Numbered from the stretch's first letter, positions 8,701-16,878 are shown. The stretch is 64,000 nucleotides of DNA from PALSA-693 sp963729695 (GCA_963729695.1 CAVSOT010000004.1:124001-188000); one strand, 5' to 3'. Notes: generated by a model not told the origin, from the sequence alone. Made by a program: numbers and translations.

Positions 8701-9165
8701 ATGCTCGAGGCTGGCACGAAAGCACCCGAATTCACTCTCCCCGATCAGGACCGGCAACCGGTCTCGTTGAGGGAGCACCACGGCCACTGGGTGGTCTTCT
8801 GGTGGTATCCGAAGGCTTCAACCGCTGGTTGAACCCGTCAGGGACAGGGCCTGCGGGACAGGTCCGCCGAATTGGCGTCCACAGACGCCGTCGTGCTGGG
8901 CGCTTCTTTCGATACTCCTGAAGACAACAGGGTTTTCGCAGAGGCCGAACAGTTCTGGTTTCGACTGTTATCGGACGTGGACAAGCGGGTGGGCGCGTTA
9001 TACGAGGTGACCCGGTCCCCCGGAGACGAGCGTGCCGGCTTCGCGCTGCGGATCGCTTACCTCATCGACCCCGAGGGAATCATCCGCGCGGCCTACGAGG
9101 TCACCGACACCAGCGGCTTCGCGCAGCAGGTACTCGACGATTTGCAGCTACTACAGCAGCAGTAG
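8701..9165 (+). CDS. peroxiredoxin with predicted selenocysteine (BCP/AhpC-TSA type)
   Basis: A thioredoxin-fold peroxiredoxin read from ATG 8701 to TAG 9165, 154 residues, interrupted only by TGA at 8830-8832 (codon 44). Before it: MLEAGTKAPEFTLPDQDRQP and WVVFWWYPKASTAG; directly after it: TRQGQGLRDRSAEL, then VVLGASFDTPEDNRVFAEAE, LLSDVDKRVG and YLIDPEGIIRAAYEV. In BCP-like enzymes the motif is TPGC-T, so the TGA sits exactly on the peroxidatic cysteine. The frame is otherwise intact and the C-terminal part well conserved. With the hairpin at 8847-8865 and a similar case in the next gene, selenocysteine is the best reading; a TGC-to-TGA nonsense mutation is the alternative. The resolving-Cys position has Gln (QGQG), as in 1-Cys types. 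Confidence 0.75.
8847..8865 (+). promoter_or_regulatory. candidate bacterial SECIS hairpin (peroxiredoxin)
   Basis: A 7-base-pair stem GGGCCTG/CAGGTCC (one G-U pair) closes a 5-base loop CGGGA. The loop begins 21 bases after the in-frame TGA, within the range known for bacterial SECIS elements, and has a G among its first two bases. It lies inside the coding region, as bacterial SECIS elements do. Confidence 0.6.
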
Positions 9166-9391
9166 GCCGCCGCGTCCGTTGTCGCGAATCGAGGGAAGAT
9201 CCAGTTCGAGATAGGTCAATGCGTGCTCGGGCGAGCAGTTGCATGGATCCCGGGCATCCGTCGACAACTCCGGCAGCCGCGACGACCTCCAGGACGTCGA
9301 CATGACCGTTCGTGGATTCGCCGCCGCTGTGGCTGACATCTCCGAGTCGGGAGCCCGCACCCGACGCCAGCTCATTAGCATCGCTTCCGAG

Positions 9392-9421
9392 GTGAAAGGC
9401 CTCTCACCGTAGGGCTATATT
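9392..9421 (+). promoter_or_regulatory. candidate promoter of the AhpD-like gene (leaderless)
   Basis: GTGAAA at 9392-9397 (4 of 6 matches to TTGACA), an 18-base spacer and TATATT at 9416-9421. The GTG start follows 6 bases later and lacks a good ribosome binding site, so transcription would begin at or next to the start codon. Confidence 0.4.
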
Positions 9422-9427
9422 GCGGCG

Positions 9428-10045
9428 GTGGCTCGGATCCCGTTGGTAGACCCTTATGACGCCGGGCTCGATCCGGCCACCCGGGAACTCTTTGCTCAGC
9501 TTGGCCAGTCGCCGAGTGTCGAATCGGGCACCATTCACAACGTGATTCGGGCCATGGCCAATCACCCTGGCCTGCTCGCTGGTCTCCTCGGCGGCCTCGG
9601 GAGTTCTGTGTATGGCCCCGACGCACACATCACCCCGTCGCAGCGTGAACTGGCCTATTTGACCGCCTCAGTTGGCAACCGCTGCCACTACTGAGTACCG
9701 ACTCACATCGTGCTCGGTCGGAGCGCGGGACTTACCGACGAGAAGATCAGCCACCTTAGCGATGATCCCCTGCCCGACGGTGTCTTCAGCGGGGAAGAGG
9801 CCGCCATCGTTCGTTACGCCCAGGCGTCGACACAAATGAGACCGATCACCGACGCTATGTACTCCCAACTCAGCCGCCACTTCGACGTGGTGCAGATCAT
9901 GGAACTGTGGGCCACCGTAAGCCTCTCCAATCAGGTCAACCGCTTCCACGCCACCTTTCTGACTGACCTTGAGGAGGCAACCCTCGACGAGATCGGTTCA
10001 GTCTGCCCGCTCCCCATACCCCCATTGCCCCACACCCAGTCGTGA
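9428..10045 (+). CDS. AhpD-like carboxymuconolactone decarboxylase-family protein with predicted selenocysteine (CxxU)
   Basis: A 205-residue protein from GTG 9428 to TGA 10045, interrupted only by TGA at 9692-9694 (codon 89). The context is LAYLTASVGNRCHY-TGA-VPTHIVLGRSAGLTDEKI. In the CMD/AhpD family (PF02627) this is the CxxC redox motif before a conserved His, so the TGA replaces the second catalytic cysteine, giving Cys-His-Tyr-Sec. Sequence before and after the TGA is conserved and in one frame (residues 1-88 and 90-205). AhpD-like CxxU selenoproteins are a described family. The hairpin at 9709-9727 fits a bacterial SECIS. Likely role: peroxide or disulfide reduction together with the adjacent Sec-peroxiredoxin. 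A nonsense mutation is the alternative. Confidence 0.75.
9709..9727 (+). promoter_or_regulatory. candidate bacterial SECIS hairpin (AhpD-like)
   Basis: A 7-base-pair stem CGTGCTC/GAGCGCG (one U-G pair) with loop GGTCG. The loop starts 21 bases after the TGA, the same offset, stem length and loop size as in the peroxiredoxin gene. The loop begins with GGUC, the core of the E. coli fdhF SECIS loop (AGGUCU). Confidence 0.65.
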
Positions 10046-10302
10046 TCGCTCCAGGCCCGGCGTTCCTCGAGTTCCCGTGGGGACGGGCGACCCTGCCAGG
10101 TACCGGCACTTCATGGGATGCCCTACTCTGATATGCGCTGGTGGTAGGGGATGTCTGGCCGACTCCTCCGATCTGCCTCGGCTGCCGGATTGCTAGCTGC
10201 GGCGCGATCTCTGAGTCGATCGCCCGAGTAGGTGCGCAACCCCGGCCGGCTGACCTGATTTCCGGGTCGACGTCCGATAGTGACGACTCTGGTGCTACCG
10301 AG

Positions 10303-10860
10303 TCAGAGGAGACCCAGCGTGGCGGACCGTTTCACCGCGGCGGTTCGGGAGTTCACCCCGGGTTTCATGTAGGCGTGGCGCAGATGGGTTTTTACGGTGT
10401 TGAGGGACAGGTGCAGTTCGGTTGCCATGTCGGCGTAGGTCAGCCGTCGGGGTAGGGACCGCAGGACGCGTATTTCGGCGCCGGTGAGGGGGTCGGGCAG
10501 TTTGCCGTTGCTGGAACCTCGTGGCCTGGTGAGCTCCGGCCGCTGGGGCCGGGCGGCCAGCCAGTCGGCCTACAGGGCGGTCTGACCCGCCCCGGGCGAG
10601 CCCACCACCAGAGTGAGGCGAGCCTGTTGTCCCTGGTCGACGGGCAAGCGGTCCCAGCCATCATCGGTGCCTTCGAGGACTTCGAGGTTACGGGCCGTCA
10701 AGCGAGCAGCGTCGAAGTGGGCCAGATGGCCGGACGGGGGCCAATGAAGAGTTGACGAATCTTCGCTCCGTGCCTTGACCTCCCTTGCCGACCTGAAGCC
10801 GCAACCTCGGCAATGAGGTGGCCCAGCAACACGGGCTCCCGTGTCCGGTAACCCCATCAC
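10303..10860 (-). pseudogene. LAL/MalT-type LuxR regulator, internally deleted remnant
   Basis: Read on the minus strand, one frame gives RLTLVVGSPGAGQTAL, a TAG stop (10572-10570), ADWLAARPQRPEL, and then directly the C-terminal LuxR helix-turn-helix LTGAEIRVLRSLP...TYADMATELHLSLNTVKTHL. In intact LAL regulators the P-loop and ADWLAARP segment are separated from the helix-turn-helix by about 700 residues. So the middle has been deleted, a stop has arisen at the deletion side, and the Walker A Lys is now Gln. It is a dead relic. Confidence 0.75.
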
Positions 10861-10863
10861 AGA

Positions 10864-11319
10864 CTAGGGGAGTTCCCGACCGACAGCGATAGCAACGGCC
10901 TCAGAGCGCGAGGCCGCGCCCATCTTGCGGTAGATGGCCTTCAAGTGGGTCTTCACCGTATTTGGAGAGAGGTATATGGCGGCGGCGATCTGGCGCGTGC
11001 TGAGGTGGGACGGCAAGTAGCCAAGGACCTGTCGTTCCCGGCCGCTGAGCGGCTCGATCCTGGTCGTTGCCACCTTGGTGCCCCAGCCCGTTGACGAGCT
11101 ACCGGTGGCGACGACAAGCGAAGCCAAGGACCTCGTCCGGTCCAATAACGAGCCAGAACAGAACGGACAAGGTCGGGCAGACACACCGCGGTCATACCGG
11201 CCTCCGCCAGCCCGCTCCCACTCCCCAATATTTGTTCCGAGCCACGAAATGTCAGAGCTGCCGCAAGCGGCCTGCTCCGACAAGCCCACGACGGGCTCGG
11301 ATTCCGTCCATACGCTCAC
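10864..11319 (-). CDS. small LuxR-type DNA-binding protein
   Basis: 151 residues. The C-terminal 64 residues are a LuxR helix-turn-helix (LSGRERQVLGYLPSHLSTRQ, SPNTVKTHLKAIYRKMGA). The first 85 residues show no receiver, ATPase or other known domain. The GTG start is preceded by GAGGAGG six bases upstream, so translation probably begins there. It may be a stand-alone regulator, or the tail of a LAL regulator that acquired a new start, given the LAL relic next to it. Divergent from the sedolisin gene. Confidence 0.6.
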   Translation of the reverse strand: MSVWTESEPVVGLSEQAACGSSDISWLGTNIGEWERAGGGRYDRGVSARPCPFCSGSLLDRTRSLASLVVATGSSSTGWGTKVATTRIEPLSGRERQVLGYLPSHLSTRQIAAAIYLSPNTVKTHLKAIYRKMGAASRSEAVAIAVGRELP

Positions 11320-11704
11320 GGTGCCTCCTCGTTCTGTCTTAACGGCACACTAAGGAGAACTGATCGGGTTCGTCCTCACCCGCAAGCGGGTGATCCGGTA
11401 CCCAATCAATGTTCGGCGGCCTGCCAGTCCCCCCGGGAGCAACTTCAGCTCGACAGCGCCGTCACGATCGAGGCGACGTGAAGAGGGCCTGGTCGACAAA
11501 CTCGGCTCGGCGCCGAACGCTCCGCCTGCACACCCTGGTGCCAACCGGTAGGGGACCGGCACAGGTAGGCGATAGCTGTTGCCGGTCTGGTTGTGGCGGC
11601 CATCACTCCAGCCCCACTCTCGGTCATTGACGGCCGACCTCGGCGGACGCTTATACTGCCCGGGCATGGGAGGAGTGAGGCCTTCCGGGGGGAGGAGACT
11701 GAGC
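11320..11704. other. intergenic region with a palindrome
   Basis: 385 bases between the small LuxR gene and the divergent sedolisin gene, without a convincing gene. A perfect 8+2+8 inverted repeat (TCACCCGC-AA-GCGGGTGA, 11376-11393) could be an operator. Confidence 0.4.
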
Positions 11705-13684
11705 ATGAGAAGTCATCTGGCCGCCATCGCCGCAGCTGCGCTTGGGGTGACTGGACTGGCGGCAATACCGGCGGCCGCGGCCGCTCACGCCGCGCCGCAG
11801 CGACAGGCCATCGCCGGAACGCAGCCCAGCTGGGCGGGTCGAAGCCTCGGCCCGGTGACTACGGGCACCGTCGGCGCCAACATCTACCTCGCCAGCCGTG
11901 ACGCCGCCGGGCTCACCGCCTTCGCCACTGCGGTGTCCACGCCCGGGAGCGCCCTGTACCGGCACTTCTTGAGCGCCGCCCAGATGTTCGCCCGGTACGG
12001 GCCGAGCAGCGGCGAGGCGTCGGCCGTCGAGTCGTGGGCGCGCGCCAACGGACTCAAGGTGACCGGCGTGACCGGCGGCATCGCTTCCTACGTATCGGTC
12101 ACCGGCTCGGTTGCCGCCGCCTCCCGGGCCTTCGGCGTCCGGTTCGGTCTTTTCCACGGACCCGGCGGCGGAACCTACCGGGCGCCCGAAGAGAATGCCA
12201 GCGTTCCTGCCTCCCTGGCCTCCGAGGTACTCGACGTCAGCGGCCTCGATACCGCACCGGACTATGCCAAGCCGATGAGCGAGCCCCCACCCGGCCCCAA
12301 CTACTGGGTTGCCAAGCCGTGCGCGACCTACTACGGCCAGATCGTCGCGACCAACGAGCCCGAGGCGTACGGCAAGAGCTGGCCGTGGACCGTGTGTGGC
12401 TACACGCCGCCACAGGTCCGCAGCGCCTACGGGGTGACGGCGTCCGGGATGACCGGTAAAGGCCAGACCGTCGCTATCGTCGATGCCTACGCGTCGCCGA
12501 CCATGCCTGCCGACGCCAACCGTTTCGCCAAGGTGGTGGGGGACAAGCCATTCGCGCCGGGCCAGTTCACCCAGTCCCTGCCGTCGAAGTTCACCCAGGC
12601 CTCCAACAGGCAGTGCGGCGCCCAGGGCTGGTACGGCGAGGAGACGCTCGACATCGAGGCGGTCCATGGGCAGGCCCCCGACGCCGATGTGCACTTCGTG
12701 GCCGCAGCCAGTTGCTCGGACGTGGACCTGACCAACGCCCTGGCCCTCATCGACAATGACCACCTCGCCTCCATTGTGAGCGACTCCTGGGGGGATCTCG
12801 CTGACCAGGAGGCGCTGACGCAGGTCAACGAACTGGTGTTCCAGGCCGGCGCCGCCGAGGGGATCGGGTTCTTCTTCTCGTCAGGTGACAATGGCTACGA
12901 GTCCCCGGCCGAAGACCCCTTGTCGAATGCGATTCAGGTCGACTACCCGACCTCGAGCCCCTGGGTCACGTCGGTTGGCGGCACCAGCCTGGCGATCGGC
13001 GCCACGGACAACTACGAGTTCGAGACGGCGTGGGGCACGCTGCTCGACCCATTGACGTCCGATGGCCTGGCGTGGGCGTTTCCTCCGCCCGGCGAGTACC
13101 CGCAGTTCTACGACGGGTCGAGCGGCGGCGGGACGAGCACGCAGTTCTCCCAGCCCGCCTACCAGAAGGGCGTTGTCCCCAACAGTCTCTCGCACACCCT
13201 TCCCGGCGGCGCGACGAGCCAGACGGCGTGGCGCGAGGTGCCCGATGTGTCGGCCCTGGCCGACCCGAGCACCGGAGTGCTGGTCGGGCAGACCATTCTC
13301 GAGCCGAACGGCGTCACCTATGGCTTCGCCCTCAGCCGCATCGGGGGCACGTCGGTGTCGTGCCCGGTCTTCGCAGGCATCGAAGCTGACGCCCAGCAAG
13401 CCGCGGGCCACGATCTCGGCTTCGCCAACCCCGCCATCTACAAGCTGGATGGCACGCCCGCCTTCCGTGACGTGACCGACCACCCCGACGGGACGGCAGG
13501 TCATCTGGCGGAGGTGAGGACCAACTACTCCAATCCGTCCACAAAGGCCGGTCCGCTGGTCACCTGGCTGCGCACCCTCGGAATCGACGGCGAGGGCAAG
13601 GCGGCCCTACCGGCCGTGCCCGGCTACGACGATGCGACCGGGATCGGCTCGCCCGCCAGTTACGTCCAGGCGCTCGGCTCCTGA
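11705..13684 (+). CDS. secreted S53 (sedolisin) serine-carboxyl protease
   Basis: 659 residues from ATG 11705 (GGAGGAG ribosome binding site upstream), with a signal peptide (LAAIAAAALGVTGLAAIPAA). The pro-domain (to about residue 195) has the typical STPGSALYRHFLSAAQMFARY. In the catalytic domain the Glu/Asp pair lies in GEETLDIEAVHGQAPDAD and the nucleophile Ser in GGTSVSCPVFAGIEA, with SSGDNG for the oxyanion Asp. The end of the domain, with GYDDATGIGSP, carries the calcium site. Sedolisins are active at acid pH and degrade extracellular protein. It stands alone and is followed by a strong hairpin. Confidence 0.93.
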   Translation: MRSHLAAIAAAALGVTGLAAIPAAAAAHAAPQRQAIAGTQPSWAGRSLGPVTTGTVGANIYLASRDAAGLTAFATAVSTPGSALYRHFLSAAQMFARYGPSSGEASAVESWARANGLKVTGVTGGIASYVSVTGSVAAASRAFGVRFGLFHGPGGGTYRAPEENASVPASLASEVLDVSGLDTAPDYAKPMSEPPPGPNYWVAKPCATYYGQIVATNEPEAYGKSWPWTVCGYTPPQVRSAYGVTASGMTGKGQTVAIVDAYASPTMPADANRFAKVVGDKPFAPGQFTQSLPSKFTQASNRQCGAQGWYGEETLDIEAVHGQAPDADVHFVAAASCSDVDLTNALALIDNDHLASIVSDSWGDLADQEALTQVNELVFQAGAAEGIGFFFSSGDNGYESPAEDPLSNAIQVDYPTSSPWVTSVGGTSLAIGATDNYEFETAWGTLLDPLTSDGLAWAFPPPGEYPQFYDGSSGGGTSTQFSQPAYQKGVVPNSLSHTLPGGATSQTAWREVPDVSALADPSTGVLVGQTILEPNGVTYGFALSRIGGTSVSCPVFAGIEADAQQAAGHDLGFANPAIYKLDGTPAFRDVTDHPDGTAGHLAEVRTNYSNPSTKAGPLVTWLRTLGIDGEGKAALPAVPGYDDATGIGSPASYVQALGS

Positions 13685-13777
13685 CCCGCCGGGGTCGGCG
13701 GTCCAGACTCTCCTGATCCGCCCTCGATCCACCGGAGTGGCCAGGACCGGATTCCCGGCCCGGCGGATGCGGCGAGC

Positions 13778-13806
13778 GAGCCCGGGACATGACCGGTCCC
13801 GGGCTC
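13778..13806 (+). terminator. terminator hairpin of the sedolisin gene
   Basis: A perfect 11-base-pair stem (GAGCCCGGGAC/GTCCCGGGCTC) with a 7-base loop, 94 bases after the sedolisin stop. No T tract follows. Confidence 0.7.
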
Positions 13807-13901
13807 AGCCGTCCGTCACGGCGAACGTGGTTGTTGTGACTACGTGCCGCTGACTACAAAGAGGATCTCAAGTCTCGCGAGATACGGACATTTTCTCATC
13901 A

Positions 13902-14212
13902 GTGTCCAGGCGGAAGCTGCTCGCGGCCGTGGAGAGCGGCCGCGCCAGCTTGGTAGATGCGGCCAATGGCTTCGATCCTGACCGTGGGAAGCCGCCCGCG
14001 CCCAAGATCGCCATCGTGACTTGTGCCGATCCCCGCCTGAGCAACATCGAGCAGATGCTGGGTCTCGCCCTGGCCGATGTCGACATGATCAGAAATTTCG
14101 GCACCGTGATCGATGACGATGCGGTCCGGTCACTAGTCCTCTCGACCAGGCTGCTGGGTTCGTCTACGACGTCCACGCCGGGCGGCTCAGCGAAGTGCTC
14201 CCAGGCAGGTAG
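13902..14212 (+). pseudogene. beta-carbonic anhydrase, internally deleted remnant
   Basis: The N-terminal half is clear: IAIVTCADPRLSNIEQMLGL with the first zinc Cys and the Asp-Arg dyad, DVDMIRNFGTVIDDDAVRSL and STRLLG. Then the frame changes and the next codons (from about 14156) give GFVYDVHAGRLSEVLPGR and a TAG, which is the C-terminal strand of beta-carbonic anhydrases. About 75 residues in between, including the HxxC zinc ligands (HHTDCG in relatives), are gone. The deletion is out of frame. It cannot bind zinc and is a relic. Confidence 0.75.
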
Positions 14213-14291
14213 ACCGTCGCAGATTTGTGAGAGTGCTTGAGCCAGGCGGGGAGCGGCCGGCTGAGGTTGCGGAGTCGAAGGAGATGCCGAC

Positions 14292-15194
14292 ATGCCGAGT
14301 CAGGTAATGCAGGACTTGATCGATGCCTTCAGGGAGCAGCAGAAGGCCAGTGACAGCCAGGCCCCGTCGACGCTGGAAGAGCGTCGCGCCGCCTTCGCCC
14401 CCGCCGGCCGGATTCATCGGGTGCCTGACGACGTGCTGGTGGGGGAGCTGACCGCTGGCGGGGTACCGGCCCACTGGCTTACCGCCCCGGGAGCGGACGC
14501 CGGCCGGGTGCTGCTGTTCCTGCACGGCGGCGGTTACGAGCTCGGGTCGCTCCGCAGCGACGGCGAGCTGGCCGCCCGCCTGGGACGGGCCAGCGGGATG
14601 CGGGTGCTGTTCGCTGAATATCGCCTGGCCCCCGAGCATCCCTTCCCCGCTGCCATCGACGATGTCGTGGCCGCATGGCGCTGGCTCCGCCGCGACCAGG
14701 ACCTGAGCGCAAGATCAATGGCGGTGGCCGGCGACTCAGCCGGCGGAGGGCTCGCCGTCGCCCTGCTCGTGGCCCTGCGGGACGCCGGCGAGGCACTGCC
14801 GGCCGCCGCCGCCCTGATGTCCCCGACGGTGGACCTGACCAGCTCGGGGGCCTCGATGACCGAACGAGCCGAGCAGGATCCAATCTCCACCCCCGTTATG
14901 CTCCGTCAGTTCGCCTCCGACTACCTGGCCGGGGCCGACCCGAAGACGCCCCTGGCGTCGCCGCTGTTCGCCTCACTGTCCGGGCTCCCCCCGGTGCTGG
15001 TGCAGGTAGGCACGGCCGACCTGCTGCTCAGCGATTCCGAACGGCTGGCCACAAAAGCAGCCGAAGCCGGGGTCGACGTCACCTTGCAGATCGGCGACGG
15101 CCTGCCGCACGTCTACCAGATCCTGCTCGGCACCCCCGAGGCAGCCGAGGCCACCGAGCAGATGGGAGAATTCCTGCGGGCCCGGGTTCGCTAA
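14292..15194 (+). CDS. alpha/beta hydrolase, HSL (esterase/lipase) family
   Basis: 300 residues. HGGGYELGS is the oxyanion-hole motif of the hormone-sensitive-lipase family, GDSAGGGLAV the nucleophile elbow, and GLPHVYQIL carries the catalytic His; the acid is expected in VGTADLLLSDSE. The order and spacing are normal. An AAGGAG lies nine bases before the ATG. No signal peptide, so cytoplasmic; acts on short-chain esters or similar. No operon partner is evident. Confidence 0.9.
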   Translation: MPSQVMQDLIDAFREQQKASDSQAPSTLEERRAAFAPAGRIHRVPDDVLVGELTAGGVPAHWLTAPGADAGRVLLFLHGGGYELGSLRSDGELAARLGRASGMRVLFAEYRLAPEHPFPAAIDDVVAAWRWLRRDQDLSARSMAVAGDSAGGGLAVALLVALRDAGEALPAAAALMSPTVDLTSSGASMTERAEQDPISTPVMLRQFASDYLAGADPKTPLASPLFASLSGLPPVLVQVGTADLLLSDSERLATKAAEAGVDVTLQIGDGLPHVYQILLGTPEAAEATEQMGEFLRARVR

Positions 15195-15662
15195 CCAGAC
15201 AGCCTGACGTGGGGCTCTCGATCCGTTATCCAGGTCACCCTGCTTAGGAGCGTCTCGGTGCCATGTTCCCGCTGGTATTTCCCGGAACGGAGCAGATTGG
15301 AGGATGAGCCGCCGGGTGGCGGAGCTATACCGCGCCGCCCGGCTGGTAGACATCCAGTGGCCTCGCATGGGGGCTATCTACTCCTTCGTGTATAGGCCGA
15401 TTGCACGGCGTGAAGTCAGGATGAAACGAGGTCGGCGATCCGCATCGCGGGTTCGAGAACCCAGTACCCTCGACAGACAGTGAGTCGGATGCTGGTGTGG
15501 CCGCGCCAGGAGAACTGTGCTCATCGTGGTGATCGGGTTCGCCCCTGGCCGGGTGGGCGTCCTGATCGGAACCATCCTTCGCTTGGTGGGCCTACTCCGA
15601 CCGGAACTCGGCCAGCTGCGCGTTCACGGTCGCGCCGTGGCGATCGGTCAGGTGATTGAGCC
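15195..15662. other. intergenic region, one doubtful small frame
   Basis: 468 bases. A 59-codon plus-strand frame at 15304-15483 begins MSRRVAELYRAARLVDIQW; its GGAGG is directly against the ATG, so translation from there is doubtful (the GTG four codons later would be better placed). No homology recognised. The rest shows nothing. Confidence 0.3.
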
Positions 15663-16355
15663 ATGCTCGGCGGGCCACGCCAAGACCGGGACTACGAACA
15701 TCGTTTCCCGGCTGTGCTTGGGATTCTGGTCGGAGTAGCGCTCTATGCGGCGTTGCCGAGCGGCCTTACTTTGGGCAACCGGTTCATCGTACCTGGTCTC
15801 GAACTGGTGCTTCTGGTACCGGTCTTAGCGTTCAATCCGCGTCGCATCACCCGGCAGACGCGTTGGTCGCGGCTGCTGTCGCTCTTATTGGTCGGCGTTA
15901 TCGGGATCGCCAACCTGGTCTCGCTCGTCCTGCTGATTCACGCCCTGGTCGGGGGTAACGCCAACAACAGCCGCCAACTCCTTCTGGCTGCACTGCAGAT
16001 CTGGCTCACCAACATCATCGTCTTCGGTCTCACGTATTGGGAGCTCGATCGGGGCGGCCCGGTCCAACGGGCCAAACTGGCCCGGGCGGAGCTGCCCCCT
16101 GCCGACTTCCGGTTCTCCCAAGACGAAGACGCCGACGCGGTCGACGAGGTGGCCGCCTCGGCGTCGGGCCGTGTTGGCTGGACGCCGGTTTTCGTCGACT
16201 ACCTCTACGTGTCGGTAACCAACAGCTCAGCGTTCAGTCCCACCGACACCATGCCCCTATCTAGCCGGGCCAAGCTCCTGATGAGCATCCAAGCCGTCTC
16301 CGCGCTTATCGTCTCCCTGCTTGTCATCGCCAAAGCCGTCGGCGGTCTCAAGTAG
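15663..16355 (+). CDS. multi-pass membrane protein of unknown function
   Basis: 230 residues with about five hydrophobic segments (residues 18-36, 45-56, 70-95, 105-122 and 205-226). The C-terminal half has FVDYLYVSVTNSSAFSPTDT followed by MPLSSRAKLLMSIQ, a motif I associate with conserved actinobacterial membrane proteins and which recalls DUF1345/ion-channel-like proteins. An AGGTGA precedes the ATG at good spacing. Function unknown; no neighbour in the same operon. Confidence 0.75.
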   Translation: MLGGPRQDRDYEHRFPAVLGILVGVALYAALPSGLTLGNRFIVPGLELVLLVPVLAFNPRRITRQTRWSRLLSLLLVGVIGIANLVSLVLLIHALVGGNANNSRQLLLAALQIWLTNIIVFGLTYWELDRGGPVQRAKLARAELPPADFRFSQDEDADAVDEVAASASGRVGWTPVFVDYLYVSVTNSSAFSPTDTMPLSSRAKLLMSIQAVSALIVSLLVIAKAVGGLK

Positions 16356-16458
16356 CGGCGGTCGGATTTAAGGGCGCCCGCCCGGCGAGGCCCGTCTACA
16401 GTCACAATGTCGGTGTCTTCATGGTGTCGTCCATGCCTTGCCCAGGGCGGGGTCGGCG

Positions 16459-16878
16459 TCACGCGTTCCGCGGGTCGTCGACCGGGTCGAGGTAGTCCAG
16501 ACCGAGCGGCCCGATGGCCGTCACCTGGGTGACGTATTCACCGGACTTGGCCCAGTGGAAGTGAGGGGTACCGCCAGGCAGCACGATGACTGCGCCGGGT
16601 GGGTACGCCTGGAGTTGCTCGTCGTCAAAGCGGGTCCCCAGCCCGATATAGAAGACACCGGATATGACGGTGTAGACGCGGTCCTCTGGGTGCTGGTGCG
16701 GCATCAACTTGACGTCGAAGGGCACCTTGACCCTGATGACATATGGCCCCGGTTGGGAAGGCTCGCCGACGACAATTGCCAGGCGGGCAGCTGGCGGGAA
16801 AGCCGGGAACGGCTTCCATTCGATGTCCTCGGGAAGGACCGATTTGAAAATAGCCTGGTCTGGTTGGTGGGTCGCCAT
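16459..16878 (-). CDS. cupin domain protein
   Basis: 139 residues, a single cupin barrel. Metal ligands are visible in PHQHPEDRVYTVISG (two His and Glu) and PGGTPHFHWA (second motif His). Such proteins act as dioxygenases, isomerases or ligand sensors. The gene is convergent with the membrane protein gene. Substrate not inferable. Confidence 0.85.
   Translation of the reverse strand: MATHQPDQAIFKSVLPEDIEWKPFPAFPPAARLAIVVGEPSQPGPYVIRVKVPFDVKLMPHQHPEDRVYTVISGVFYIGLGTRFDDEQLQAYPPGAVIVLPGGTPHFHWAKSGEYVTQVTAIGPLGLDYLDPVDDPRNA

Noticed and set aside
9301..9411. Short frame ending VADISESGARTRRQLISIAS before the AhpD-like gene
   Set aside because: Looks protein-like but only 36 codons from an ATG, no ribosome binding site and no recognised family; possibly a relic.
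10567..10572. TAG in the LAL remnant as a recoded codon
   Set aside because: It lies next to a 700-residue deletion and after a mutated P-loop; ordinary pseudogene decay explains it.
15440..15480. GGGTTCGAGAACCC, resembling a tRNA T arm
   Set aside because: No acceptor, D or anticodon arms fit around it.
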